A DNA stretch of 64,000 nt from Liolophura sinensis (taxonomy: Eukaryota > Mollusca > Polyplacophora > Chitonida > Chitonidae): NCBI RefSeq assembly GCF_032854445.1, contig NC_088301.1:30798402-30862401 (forward strand). Direction: 5' to 3'. The position numbers were made by a program, and so were the translations under genes. Numbering within the stretch: the stretch's first letter is position 1; every line of letters begins with the position of its first letter. This document shows positions 34,082 through 47,961 of the stretch, in pieces. Under the pieces are notes generated by a model. The model searched no databases. It was given only the letters and a program-made list of their open reading frames with translations, and was not told where the DNA came from.

Positions 34082-34281
34082 NNNNNNNNNNNNNNNNNNN
34101 NNNNNNNNNNNNNNNNNNNNNNNNNNNNNNNNNNNNNNNNNNNNNNNNNNNNNNNNNNNNNNNNNNNNNNNNNNNNNNNNNNNNNNNNNNNNNNNNNNNN
34201 NNNNNNNNNNNNNNNNNNNNNNNNNNNNNNNNNNNNNNNNNNNNNNNNNNNNNNNNNNNNNNNNNNNNNNNNNNNNNNNNN
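34082..34281. other. Assembly gap (200 N)
   Basis: Exactly 200 N, probably a placeholder length. Frames of X residues crossing it are meaningless, and the true length of unit 1 is therefore uncertain. Confidence 1.
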
Positions 34282-34494
34282 GATCATAATCGGTAAAATT
34301 GTTCAAGTAATTAAAACGAAATAATTTGATGTATTTTGCGACAAGAAATTGAATGATGCAGCGACCATAAAGGTGGCTATTGTACTCGCATATACTGACA
34401 ACATATGTGAGGGTGTTGCCATGACAAGAATTATGTTTTCTATCATACTTATTGTGCAAGTTTTTTGACGTGTTTCTTCAGTCAGTCAGATCAA

Positions 34495-34733
34495 GTAGTA
34501 CGTTGGCCCTCTGACCACTGTAGGCTGACGTTCACAGCACGTCAGCAGGGCGTTTCCCACAGAGGAGCTTCCCACAAGAGCGGTCCCTGTGAGTTCAAGT
34601 CCAACTCATGGTGGCTTCCTCCGGCCCTACGTGAGAAGGTGTGTAAGCAATCTGTCGTTGGTTTCCCTTGGGCTCGATTTCTTTCTACCATAACGCTGGC
34701 CGCCGTGGTAAAAGTGAAATATTCTTGATAAAT
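34495..34733 (+). repeat. SINE family A relative, unit 1
   Basis: The head ggccctctgaccactgtagg to gtgagttcaagtccaactca is followed by the body to aagtgaaatattcttgataa. The same insertion is at 46268-46498 and 57710-57938, so it predates the duplication. The minus-strand frame here is an artefact. Confidence 0.7.
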
Positions 34734-36008
34734 ATCGACTTTTAAAATTTGCGTATATATTTCTCCAGCGGAGTAAGCTATGTGAAGCTTCACATATACG
34801 AGAGCTTAAGAGCTAACTCGACTTAACCTGCCTGTCGTGATGGGTCCCAAGCGCTTGTGTAAAATAAAATAATGCAAAATAACAACTCGACTCAACTGCA
34901 ATTGTACTTCAATCGATACGTGTGTGCCGGTCAATCTTGAAGCCGCCCGGCCACCACCGACTGGGACTAACTCCATACGACCACCTGAGTTGAGGTGAGC
35001 CTCGTCCTAAGATCTCGTGCATGGCAATTTTTAGATCTCGTGTATGGCGAGTTTTGATCTCGTGATGCATTCTCTCTATCTAAAGGTATGCACAACATGA
35101 TTCTATCTAACACTTGAAACAATTTTATCCATGAATGCTGATAATAGTTGAGCACGGGGATAACAGTTGTGAGGCCAAGTGTATGTGCGTAGCTTAAGCT
35201 CCAGAGGTTAAGCTTGTCTATTGGTGGTAGTGACGTAAAACGAGCATAGAGCGCTATAAGGAGTATGGTATATCGAGCGTGAGATCTCGTGTATGGCGAG
35301 CTTTAGATCTGGACTCATAAATAAATCTGCGCGTCCCAAAATGTATTTACAGATCCTTTTGTTAGATTTCTTTGAGCTCATATGTTAAGATGATGCCTCT
35401 CATACAAGCACTGCACAGCCCTTTGCATTAAAAGATGTATGACCTTGATATGGAGTCGAATTGTATGACCAAACAGCTGAGCTAACTATTACAAAACACC
35501 AGTACACAGAAAACTTGTATGACTGAAGTGTATACAGGTATTATCCCATGTCCTTTTCTCATATGTGTCGATATTTGCTGGTTGGTGAAGACTTCCTAGT
35601 GCATATAAGAACAGCTCTTCTTGTATTTCTTTGGTCTTTATAAAATAAATTATACAAAATGTAACACTTAACACGCTTGTGTACAGACAGGTGCATGAAA
35701 AGAAACTATTTACTGTGGACCTTGATTCAATGCAGTATTCGATTTCAGGAAAGCAGGGTTTTGAAAGTCCATGCATCCTTATAAAGTATATATAACAACA
35801 ACATGCATAAAGAGATTCTTTTACGTGCAAACAAGCAGGTGCGAATAAATAAGATGGTCATGTATTATGCATATCTCTCCCTTAACAGCGTCAGGTCTTT
35901 TGGTCAACATTTGGTCAGAGGTACTGCGCCCTACACGATTCGCACTCAGTCGTGGCGGTGGGCTGCCCTCTTTAGGACGTTGTACTCTTTTGGTTTCTAG
36001 CTTTAGTT
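34734..36008. other. Upstream region of LRR gene 2
   Basis: Holds about two units of the 23-bp repeat (35010-35060) and one more near 35280. A conserved block follows, shared with 47280-47960 and 58700-59430. On the minus strand a frame (35489-35830) stays open in units 2-4. A TATA-like element lies at 35779-35794. Confidence 0.5.
35779..35794 (+). promoter_or_regulatory. TATA-like element upstream of LRR gene 2
   Basis: ttataaagtatatata, conserved at 47686-47701 and 59151-59166. It lies about 260-280 bp before the start-codon site in each case, which would leave room for a 5' leader with a small intron. Confidence 0.3.
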
Positions 36009-39000
36009 TTGATCCCACTACGCTCTCAACCTTTCGTTAGAAGGATACACTGGCTTCTACTGGACATTATTGCTTTAACCGTTATGACTTGTCTCGGTGA
36101 AACTTGTCACGTACAACCTGAATGCAGCTGTTCTAAAACAGAAAGGAGCTATATCACATGCAGCTCAGTGTGCGGACCGTATATACCAAAGTTTGGTACA
36201 TCCACTGTGCAGTTTCAACAGTTAAGTGTAACTGGTAGCCGTGAAACGACAACTATACGTGATGGTACATTCGGGGAGCTGAAAGTAAAAAGACTGCGGA
36301 TTACACAGACGGGTATTGATGAGATTAGCTGTCAGGCTTTTGCTGGACTAGACTTGGGACTGGAAACCATTGTCTTGTATGGAAACTATTTGAACAGCGT
36401 ACCGAACTGTAGTTTGGCCCGGTTTGAATCTGTCACATACCTGGACTTGTCTAACAACCGTATAACTTCAATTCCGACTGACAGTTTTGCGAGTTTTACC
36501 CTTCTCCAAACTTTATATTTGGAACAAAACAGGATTGAATCCATTGAACCGGGAGCTTTTCACGGACTTGGAAAACTGACTACTTTGTACTTGTATAACA
36601 ACGAACTGGTCTACCTCGATGCATCAACCTTCATGGGAGCGGATTCACTGACGACTTTACAACTTTCCAACAACAACATTTCTTCTATCCATGTTAGGGC
36701 GTTCGATGGTTTGGGGAAATTGACGAATCTTCAAGTAACTTTCAATAACCTGACATATCTAGACAATACTGTGTTCCATACAACGGGTGAGTTGCTGTAT
36801 TTGTACATGGACAACAACAATCTAACGGAGCTCGGAGGTACGCTCTTCTCGAAATCCAAAAAACTACGTGATCTCACCGCCAGGAACAACAAAATCAAGC
36901 GCATTTCCGATGCGACATTCACTGGACTGGATAAGCTCCAGTCATTGTACTTAGACAACAACTGGCTTAAAGATCTTCGCCAACAGTGGTTTACGGATAC
37001 CATAACTCTCAGAGACCTAAGACTTTCCAGAAATAACATTACTGAGGTGAACAAAGGAACCTTTCAAACTTTGGGGAATCTTACAGACTTGCGTTTAGAG
37101 CATAATGAAATTAGGGTAATCGAGAAAGACGTGTTCAAAGGATTGAGAAAAGTCAACACAATATTCCTGAACAACAACAGACTGACGGAGATCAGAAAAG
37201 ACAACTTTATTCATTGCCCGGTAATTTCAAGGATAGACTTGAGCTTCAACATTATCCAAGACGTGTATCAAGGTTCCTTTCGGAATTTGTCCCGCCTTTA
37301 TAGAATAGACTTGAGCGGTAACCGTATCCCACAGATTGTCACCGGAACATTCTCCAACGTCACACGACTAAGCACTCTAAGCCTGAACGACAATCGTGTT
37401 TCTTTCATAAGCGACAGATTGTTCGAGAATATGGAACCATCTTTGCGTACTTTGGAGTTAAGAAACAATGGGTGGTCTTCAAGCTCGTGGATTTGGTTTG
37501 CAAAAGTAATGGTTAATCTGACCAGATTGAATACCCTGGATTTATCCAATAATCCTTTATCCACCATTCCCACTGATGTACTACCCACCCTAGAGAACAT
37601 AGATACTGTGAAGATGAGAAACTGTAGTATTCAGTTTATAACAAATGATTCTGTAAGTATATTTAATTACAAATGGGATGTCAGGGAAAATACAATAAGT
37701 ACATACACATCCATTCAAGGTGCTTACCTTTACGGTAATGTTAATGTTTCGCATAATCTAATCCCAGCGTTAAACGTCGACGTTTTGGACGGATACCGGT
37801 ATGGTGGTATTATAGCTGACAACAACAAAATTCAGAATGGCTTCACGCTAACACTACTAAGCCCTTACGTCGATAGCCTTTCGATTTCTTTAAGGAACAA
37901 TCTGATAGAGAAAGGTATTCAGATTTCTGCGTTAGATGTAACACCCGATAGTCTTACGGTTGAAATCGAAACCCTTGATCTTTCTAACAACAAATTAACA
38001 AAAGTGAACCTATTTCCAGTAAAACTTTTACATCAGTTGTCTTGGAATCCATGTAACTCTTCCTTTGGTAGTGTAAATCAGTTGAGAGTGAGAACACTGA
38101 ACCTGTCTAATAACGCCATCTCTGTAATATCAGCTGCCGCTTGCCTGGGATCCGTTTACACCCTCGACCTTCGGAATAATCGTTTGGAGGTTTTGGGTGA
38201 TTTCCTGACCTCTATCAAATCTCCAGGCTTCAGAATGAACAGTCTTTATCTCTCTGGAAACAGAATCCACCGTGTCTCTCCAAATGCCTTTGACGGCATA
38301 ACGAACCATTACTTTACACTTGATCTGCGGGATAACAAACTGGTTAGTTTAGAAAATATCCAACCCATTATCGAGAAATTCCAGTCTCTAAGACTGTCCC
38401 TATCTGGTAACCCATTGGCTTGTGGGTGTGAGATTGACTGGTTACGAAATGATTCAATCCGACAAAAACTGGACTCAGTTCGCTGCCAAACTCCAAGAAG
38501 TGCCTTCAGGTATCTATCCTGGTGTTTTCCTCTTACTGGTTGCCAGGACACGATGCCGATGAGTTTCACAGCGGCAACCAGGAAGATATGTGAAATGGAT
38601 TCAAACCTAGAACTTTCAAATTTGTCAGTTACTGCATCCAAAGGCGTTAGTAACGTAACATGGACGAAAATTGGACCTGGAGTGATTACTGGCTTCAGAC
38701 TGGAATTACATTCCGATGATGAAGTGGAATCACGAAATTCTTTCCTTGTCCACCATGATGTAAACTACGCTATTCTCACTAATCTCGTGGAGGGTAAAAC
38801 ATACAACATTTGCGTGACCGCTGAGCTGGCTTCTCCGTCCGGAGGCTCCGTGTGTATTCAGACGTCCTTGTCACTGGTCGAGGCGTTCTCTTCTGGTCTT
38901 CCGCTTGTGGCTGGTCTGGGGTCAGCTGTGGGTATTTGTGTCATCATTGCCCTGCTTACCATCATCTGCCTGACGTGCAGGCAAAGTAAGCCCAACATTT

Positions 39001-39170
39001 TCCAGCAAAATACAGGTCCTGTGTCCCCACCCCCGGCTATATCTATAATAAATGGTCAAAATCTGAACGCATTCACCCCAAACCCGGGATATGGTGAAAG
39101 GGAGAGCGATGACAACTTGTATGAAGATGTTAAAGATGAAGAATGTGAAAACACAGGCTTCAACGCATAA
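36009..39170 (+). CDS. LRR-FN3 single-pass membrane receptor, copy 2 (start codon lost)
   Basis: Same architecture as copy 1: signal-peptide-like segment (HWLLLDIIALTVMTC), about 25 LRRs, LRR C-terminal cap, one FN3 domain, membrane span and tail. The frame is open from 36009 but has no ATG there. Where copies 1, 3 and 4 read ag-gATGg, this copy reads ttagaaggatacac, consistent with a small deletion of about 10 bp relative to copy 1. The first in-frame ATG is 36084, inside the signal peptide, and no in-frame ATG exists upstream before a stop. It may be silent, start from an upstream exon, or make a protein without a signal peptide. Downstream the frame is intact for about 1,030 codons with no stop. 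In the tail, EYENT has become ECENT, removing one tyrosine motif; LYEDV remains. One codon is missing in the FN3 end (GGSVCIQ). Confidence 0.85.
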   Translation: MIPLRSQPFVRRIHWLLLDIIALTVMTCLGETCHVQPECSCSKTERSYITCSSVCGPYIPKFGTSTVQFQQLSVTGSRETTTIRDGTFGELKVKRLRITQTGIDEISCQAFAGLDLGLETIVLYGNYLNSVPNCSLARFESVTYLDLSNNRITSIPTDSFASFTLLQTLYLEQNRIESIEPGAFHGLGKLTTLYLYNNELVYLDASTFMGADSLTTLQLSNNNISSIHVRAFDGLGKLTNLQVTFNNLTYLDNTVFHTTGELLYLYMDNNNLTELGGTLFSKSKKLRDLTARNNKIKRISDATFTGLDKLQSLYLDNNWLKDLRQQWFTDTITLRDLRLSRNNITEVNKGTFQTLGNLTDLRLEHNEIRVIEKDVFKGLRKVNTIFLNNNRLTEIRKDNFIHCPVISRIDLSFNIIQDVYQGSFRNLSRLYRIDLSGNRIPQIVTGTFSNVTRLSTLSLNDNRVSFISDRLFENMEPSLRTLELRNNGWSSSSWIWFAKVMVNLTRLNTLDLSNNPLSTIPTDVLPTLENIDTVKMRNCSIQFITNDSVSIFNYKWDVRENTISTYTSIQGAYLYGNVNVSHNLIPALNVDVLDGYRYGGIIADNNKIQNGFTLTLLSPYVDSLSISLRNNLIEKGIQISALDVTPDSLTVEIETLDLSNNKLTKVNLFPVKLLHQLSWNPCNSSFGSVNQLRVRTLNLSNNAISVISAAACLGSVYTLDLRNNRLEVLGDFLTSIKSPGFRMNSLYLSGNRIHRVSPNAFDGITNHYFTLDLRDNKLVSLENIQPIIEKFQSLRLSLSGNPLACGCEIDWLRNDSIRQKLDSVRCQTPRSAFRYLSWCFPLTGCQDTMPMSFTAATRKICEMDSNLELSNLSVTASKGVSNVTWTKIGPGVITGFRLELHSDDEVESRNSFLVHHDVNYAILTNLVEGKTYNICVTAELASPSGGSVCIQTSLSLVEAFSSGLPLVAGLGSAVGICVIIALLTIICLTCRQSKPNIFQQNTGPVSPPPAISIINGQNLNAFTPNPGYGERESDDNLYEDVKDEECENTGFNA

Positions 39171-39675
39171 TGACCACACCTAACAAATACTGATAAGAAC
39201 TGAGCATCTACGTAGTGGTTTCAGACACCATATCGCTTTTGTAGATTGGACAAGGCATTCAAGATCAATGGTTGATGTTCAGAGGTTATATTGTTTCTCT
39301 GACAAGGAGGTAATTTGCATATGTTGTCTTCTAGGGGGATCATATCATGTAAAATGTTCACTACAACAATTTCTACCCCCAGGAAACTAAATGAAGATAT
39401 ATTCGCCAAAGGCAAGACCCTACTAACTTGTATACCCTATGCATTATCACTATTTCCAGTGTTTATTCGTTTTTTCTATGACATCCATGCTTCCTGATCT
39501 ACTTCATTTAATCTGGAGTTGTCTCAAAGTGGCACACCTCCATGAAAGAAAACAGTACTCAATAAACATTTGGATTTACTTGAAACTCTAGACGTAACGC
39601 AACTTCCCGAATAACAACGACAGGGATATTTACTGTACGATCAGGATTTTCTCAAACTTCTTAACGCCACTTTGT
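39171..39675. other. 3' flank of LRR gene 2
   Basis: Near-identical in layout to the flank of copy 1. AATAAA at 39561-39566. No additional gene. Confidence 0.55.
39561..39566 (+). promoter_or_regulatory. Polyadenylation signal, LRR gene 2
   Basis: AATAAA at the position equivalent to that of copy 1, about 390 bp past the stop. Confidence 0.55.
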
Positions 39676-39830
39676 TATTTATTTATTTCATTTGATTGGT
39701 GTTTTAAGAGCAAAGAACGTGGGAAACTGACGGCCACCCGCAGGTTGCTGAAAGACCTTCCCACTTACGGCCAGAGAGAAAGCCAGCATGAGCTGCTCAT
39801 TGCGCTAACCCCCTAAGTCATGGAGGCCCC
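39676..39830 (-). repeat. SINE family A, unit 2 spacer
   Basis: Orthologous to 27750-27945, with a private deletion in the head region (agctgctcattgcgctaacc). Confidence 0.7.
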
Positions 39831-42059
39831 ATGGAGGCTTCGTAATAAGAAAACACAGTTGGAAGGCAAACTATATTCAATAACACTATTACAAAATACC
39901 ATGGGCTTGTAAATAAGGAATTCAGGATATTCCCACTCTTCCCTTAGGAGATAGACTCCGAATTAAAAATGTACGAACCTATTATATGTGCAGTTTCAGA
40001 TGATTGTGTAATCATTGTACTTTTTGTATTTCTGCAGTTTTATTCATACCAGATAGACATGTGTATAAGCGTGCACACATACACAAATATATCGATATAT
40101 CTTTTATTTTGTGGATATAGTGTAACTGCATGGGTTCACTGAATTCCACAGTGGAATTACACCATGAATGTCGTTTCACGTGGCCTTAAGATTTACAAGC
40201 TCTACAAAGACATCTGAAGATATTTATCTATCACATTACTATCACAATACCCGTTACAACGACCATACTGCTGCTCAATGTCGGATCATAGAACAAAAGA
40301 TGACATCAAGGGCAATTGTCATTTAAATCAAGGTATTTTAATTAAAATATTGTATTACCACCCCGTGGAATTATATTAAAGCTCTATACGACTACATGTA
40401 GATACATTTAAGTCAATAAATTATTCGGTCAGCTTTTATCACCATGACTTTCAAATGTTAGTAATTAAATATGTTAATTACCAGTATGTGATTTTCTCAT
40501 TCATTGCATTGCTGTTTTATTTCGTGCTGAAGAATATCTCACATATACGACTGCCAGCATTACGGTGACAGGAAATCGGGCAGAGCCCAGTGGAAACACA
40601 CGACCATCAGAAGGTTGTTGGTAGACCTTTCCATGACGCGTACGACTGGAGAGGAAGCTAGTGTATTGGGATTTTCGAACTAGGCCTGTACAACATGCAA
40701 CAAGTACGACTTAACGATTAAAGCCCATTAGATCTTATTTAGGGTACAGCTGATTGGATGGGTCATCATTTAAGAATTACACGCACGGCGATGTTTCACT
40801 TGATTTAATTTTAGTTGTTGTTTAGCGTTATACTAAATAATCTTCCAGTGTAACATGACAGCTCGGGTTGATCGGTGCACACTTGCACCGCGTACAAATC
40901 GTCTTCATCGAGATCAAGACTGACCAAACAGGCTCACGAGCGCCATTGACTGATACAAAGGGTAATTCAGAAATTCTTGGCTCGAAGATCGTACTGAACG
41001 TATCTGGTGTCGTCAATTAATGGAGTCTACTGCGTGGTATGAGGACAAACTCATGTAGAGGAGCATATCAGCTCCGGTAGAGAACGATTGAACCCTATAC
41101 ACCGTCTCTGCTACTCTGGAATCGCTCACGCTAATAATGAACCATCTCCCGCTTCTGTCTGGTGGTAAAAGGACAAGCTAGTGCGGAAGAGTGGATCAGC
41201 TCGGAGGAGTGGATCAGCTCGGGTAAGAAGCAGTGGTAGATCTTCTAGACCCTCGCCATTGTTTTCCAGTAACAGTTACAAGTACCACTAAACCACCTGC
41301 TGCTCTATTCGTGAGGGGTGAGGACAGACTTATGAGGAGGAGCAGATCGGGTGAGGAGTGGTACCACTTTCTAGACCCTCTCTGCGGCTCTCTAGTCACA
41401 AACCTCGTTCGTCCCTGTAAATGTAATAACTACATGTATGTACTGTACATTCTGCTGTCGTGAAAAAGTGTATTAATGCTCGTTTTGCTCTACTATCAAA
41501 GTGCACAGATGAAAGTTTAGATGAATTAAATGGTACGTAGACATGTAGGCCTGTGACAAATGTACTTTAAATATTCGACAACTGTTGAAATACTTCTGTA
41601 CTTCACATTATCAGTTGAGAATTAGAAAAGAAATAAAGTCGTAAATGATTGACAGGGTAAAACTTGATAGGTTGGCTCTGTTTAAACTCGTGCACACCAC
41701 CATACATTAAACGAAAGCCAGCAGTTGAATGATAGTTGTTGCTAAACTATCCGTGAACTAGATTATACACCGGTTCAAAAATCCTTTGCAATTAAACTGG
41801 GTCAAGTAACAAAACCAGTATACCAGGCTCGATGTCATGGGACATCTCACAAATTCAGAAAAAGTTTCAAATAAATTAAAACAGGTTTTGGGGAGATAAC
41901 TGACGTGCTACATTGTACAGTATGACAAGCATTGTGTCAACTCAGCCTATTTTTTAGCCCTCCAAGCACAGAACAACCCAGATTAACGAAATCACTGAAC
42001 ATCGTGCACACGCATAACTTGCAATCCTCCTGCTGCAGATTGCCCGTACACATGTAGCT
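39831..42059. other. Conserved spacer, unit 2, including a SINE family A fragment (40511-40665)
   Basis: Same order as unit 1. The SINE fragment plus about 190 bp after it is longer than in units 1 and 3, which share a deletion here. The gaggagcagatc repeats lie at about 41035-41395. No gene recognised. Confidence 0.45.
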
Positions 42060-42500
42060 TCCGTGTAGATCATGCGGGCCCGCGCACATCCTGCATCCCC
42101 ACCCCCCACCTTAACATCCTGTAGCGCCCCGCACTTCATTATGTTTCCCTGTAGATCATGTGGGCCCCCCGCACATCTTGCAGCTCCTGTTAACATCACG
42201 TTGGACACCGCATATCATCCAGCTTCACTGTAGATAAAGTGGGCCCCCGCACGTCTTGCAGCTTCCTTTAATATTCCGTAGGGCCCCACACATCATGCAG
42301 CTTCACTGTAGGTCATATGGGCCCCGCACATTCTGTAGGTCCCGCACGTCACTCAGCCTCACTGTGGGTTATGTGGTTTCCCGCGCATCATCCAGCTTCC
42401 CTGTAGATCGTGGGGGCCCACGCACATCTTGTAGGGCCCCGTGCATCATCCAGCTTCCCTGCGCATTGTGGAGCTCACTCGAACATTTTGCAGGACTTCC
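42060..42500. repeat. C/G-rich minisatellite, unit 2
   Basis: Same repeat as 29945-30440 with fewer units: the part with 'gcacttttgtaggcccc' is missing. Confidence 0.8.
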
Positions 42501-42810
42501 CCCGCACATCCTGGAACTCCCCAAATCAGTCATTAGCTTACAAAAGATATACATGTAAGTCATGTTTGACGCCTGTGGACTATTGTTGGATTTGACACAA
42601 TCACAAAACAAAACTTTATAAAAAAGTGCATACACTCTCGTCATATATATACTTAATAAATATTTAAACCGTCAGGGTTTGTCTTTTAAATCCGTATAAA
42701 TCCCACCGGGGGTGTATAGATATAAACAGACTCTCTTCAGAAGTCATAATGGTGCATCGAAATATTTTCCACCAAAGGGCGCGATCTAGAGGCCTGTATG
42801 GTGAATATTT

Positions 42811-43078
42811 ATTAATTTATTTTATTTGATTGGTGTTGTACGCCGTACTCAAGAATATTTCAATTATAAGACGACGGCCAGCATTATAGAGGGAAGAAAC
42901 CTGGCAGAGCCCGACAGAAACCCTCGACCATCCGCAGGCTACTGACAGACCTTCCCAGGTACAGCCGGAGAGGAGGCCAGCATGAGTTAGACTTTAACTC
43001 AAAGCGACCGCATTGTTGAGAATCTTTGGTGTAATTACGCTGCGCTAGCACTCTAACCAATTGACCCACGGACGCACC
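42811..43078 (-). repeat. SINE family A, near full length, unit 2
   Basis: Complete from the ttaatttattttatttgatt tail to the head 'ctaaccaattgacccacgga'. Orthologous to the fragment in unit 1 and to 54525-54798 in unit 3. Confidence 0.8.
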
Positions 43079-43194
43079 GTGTATGAATAAGCCATACATG
43101 TATTAGTATACACTGATGGTTTAGGAGAAATGATTACACAATTCTGGTCACCGTTTAAATAAAGTACGACGGTAACCCTCAAGCATGCATACAT

Positions 43195-43368
43195 ACAATC
43201 CGTATAAATATAAGCTTCAGGTCCGACATTCCTATACCATTCGTAGTCCGTAAAATGCGTTCCAAGTCGATAATCGCAAGATCCATTTCCACAACAACGT
43301 TTAACACTAACTCCCGAAGACAAAGATATGTAAGAAATTATACAAATAAGAAATAAAGCCAGTAACAC
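43195..43368 (-). CDS. Possible exon for a small secreted Cys-containing protein, unit 2 only
   Basis: From an ATG at 43368 the frame encodes a good signal peptide (MLLALFLICIISYISLSSG), a dibasic KR, then CCGNGSCDYRLGTHF and an aromatic-rich stretch (DYEWYRNVGPEAYIY). It lies inside a private insertion of about 230 bp (43206-43435) missing from units 1 and 3. The open frame continues into flanking shared spacer, where it has no meaning. A GTATGT just past the insertion could act as a donor, but that sequence is a simple repeat also found in the other units. I cannot assign a family. It could be a captured first exon or chance. Confidence 0.3.
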
Positions 43369-43436
43369 ACAAGAGAGAAGCAGTAATCAGTTTTCAATGA
43401 TGCCGGGTAGACAATGAATATTCCAGGCATGAAAAT

Positions 43437-43742
43437 GCCCACCTTCGTATTCATTCCTAACGTACATAACGCGCATAGCTGGTCGCAGATGGTATTACAT
43501 TTTTTTGTTTCTTCCTGTGTCAGTGTCTGACCTACATTTTCGATTTGTTTAGGTTACAGCCTGCACTGTAATTCAGTCCCACGTTCTCGAGGCTTCGGTG
43601 TTAATGAGTTTAGTGTCATTGTACGCAGGGTGTACATTCTGGAAATATGTATCGGTGTTGTAAACATGCTTACAATCAAACCATTCAGAATTTTCTATTA
43701 CGTTAGTCTATTAAACTGAGCAATGAAGTTGTGAAGCTCGCA
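43437..43742. other. Conserved spacer, unit 2
   Basis: Shared AT-rich segment equivalent to 31090-31405. Nothing further recognised. Confidence 0.4.
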
Positions 43743-43826
43743 GTCATTCACTCAAGTCCACTTGTGAGTAGTCATTCACTCAAGTCCACTTGGGAGCAGT
43801 TATTTACTCAAGTCCATTTGAGAGCA
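43743..43826. repeat. 28-bp tandem repeat, three units, unit 2
   Basis: Same three variants in the same order as 31406-31489. Confidence 0.85.
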
Positions 43827-43909
43827 GTCATATTAACTGTCATTCACTATGAAGGATTTTGCTGGGTTTGGAGATATCGGCTTTCACACCATTCGGCATT
43901 CGTCTTTTG

Positions 43910-46267
<2,358 letters not shown>

Positions 46268-46498
46268 TGGCCCTCTGATCACCGTAGACTGACGTTCATA
46301 GCACGTCAGCAGGGCGTTTCCCACAGAGGAGCTTTCCACCAAAGCGGTCCCTGTGAGTTCAAGTCCAACCCCTGGTGGCTTCCTCCGGCCGTACGTGGGA
46401 AGGTGTGTAAGCAATCTGTCGTTGGTTTCCATTGGGCTCGATTTCCTTCCACCATAACGCTGGCCGCCGTCGAACAAGTGAAATATTCTTGATAAATA
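46268..46498 (+). repeat. SINE family A relative, unit 2
   Basis: Orthologous to 34495-34733; same start (ttggccctctgatcaccgta) and end (aagtgaaatattcttgataa). Confidence 0.7.
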
Positions 46499-47961
46499 CT
46501 GACGTTTAAAATTTGCGTTTAAATTTCTCAAGCGGTGGCAGTGATGTGAAACCTCACATATACGAGAGCTTAAAAGCCAACTCGACTTAACTTGCCTTGT
46601 CGTGATGGGTCCTAAGGGCTTGTGTATGCAAAATAACAACTCAACTCAACTTCAATTGTACTTCAATCGCTACGTGTGTGCCGGTCAATCTTGAAGTCAC
46701 TCGGCCACAAAGGACTGTGACTAACTCCATACGACCAGCTGAGTTGAAGCGAACCGCGTCCTAAGATATCGTGTATGGCGAGCTTTAGATCTCGTGTATG
46801 GCGAGTTTTTAATCACGTGTATTGCGAGTATTTGATCTCGTGTATGGCGAGCTTCAGATCTCGTGTATGGTAATATTTAGACCTCGTGTATGGCGAGCTT
46901 AAGATCTCGTGTGTGGTGATCTTCAGGCCTCTTGCATGGCACGATACTCCTTATGGCGCATATCAGGATACACAAAAACTCTGCTTCAACCTTTGTTTCT
47001 AATAATTCTTCAAAACAAATATACTCTCTCTATCTATAGCTATGCACGACGTGATTCTATCTAACACTTGAAACAATTTTATTCATGAATGCTGATAATT
47101 GTTCAGCACGGGGATAATAGTTGTGAGGCCAAGAGTATGTGCGTAGCTCAGGTTCCAGAGGTTAAGCTTGTCTATTGGTGGTAGTGACGTAAAACGAGTA
47201 TAGAGCGCCGTAAGGAGTATGGTATATCGAGCGTGAGATCTCGTGTATGGTGAGCTTTAGATCTGGACTCATAAAGGAACCTGCGCATCCCGAAATGTAT
47301 GTACAGATCCTTTTGTTAGATTTCTTTGAGCTTATATGTTAAGATGATGCCTCTCATGCAAGCACTGCACAGCCCTTTGGATTAAAAGATGTATGACCTA
47401 GATATGGAGTCGCATTGAATGACCAAATAGCTAACTATTACAAAACACCAGTGCACAGAAAACGTGAATGACCGAAGTGTATACAGGCATTATCCCATGC
47501 CCTTTTGTCATGTATGTCGTCGCTATTTGCTTGTTGGTGAAGATTTCTTAGTGCATATAAGAACAGCTCTTCTTGTATTTCTTTGGTCTTTATAAAAGTG
47601 TACGAAAAGAAACTATTTACTGTGGACCTTGATTCAATGCAGTATTCGATTTCAGGAAAGCAGGGTTTTGAAAGTCCATGCATCTTTATAAAGTATATAT
47701 AACAACAACATGCATATGAATAACAAAAGATAAAGAGATTCTTTCACGTGCAAACAAGCAGGTGCGAATAAATAAGATGGTCATGTATTATGCATATCTC
47801 TAACTTAACAGCGTCACGTACATGTAACATTTGGTCAGGGGTACCGCACCCTGCACGATTCGCACTCAGTCGTGGCGGTGGACTGCCTTCTTTAGGATGT
47901 GGTACTGTTTTGGCTTCTAGCTTTAGTTTTGATCCCACTACGCTCTCAACCTTTCGTCAGG
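46499..47961. other. Upstream region of LRR gene 3
   Basis: Contains the expanded 23-bp repeat (46755-46945), then the conserved promoter-side block with a TATA-like element (47686-47701). ctctcaacctttcgtcag immediately before the ATG looks like a 3' splice site, so a 5'-untranslated intron is possible. Confidence 0.5.
46755..46945. repeat. 23-bp tandem repeat, about 8 units
   Basis: Unit 'gatctcgtgtatggcgagct' plus tta, 22-24 bp. Unit 1/2 has about two copies (35010-35060), this region about eight, and 58205-58365 about seven. Confidence 0.8.

Noticed and set aside
43195-43368. Assigning the Cys-bearing secreted peptide to a named peptide family
   Set aside because: Only one partial exon is visible and the cysteine spacing beyond the insert is not interpretable, so no family is claimed.
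47899-47961. Extended N-terminus of LRR copies 3 and 4 starting VLFWLLALV
   Set aside because: It starts at GTG, not ATG, is not kept in copy 1, and overlaps a likely 3' splice site. The ATG at 47962 or 59431 matches copy 1.
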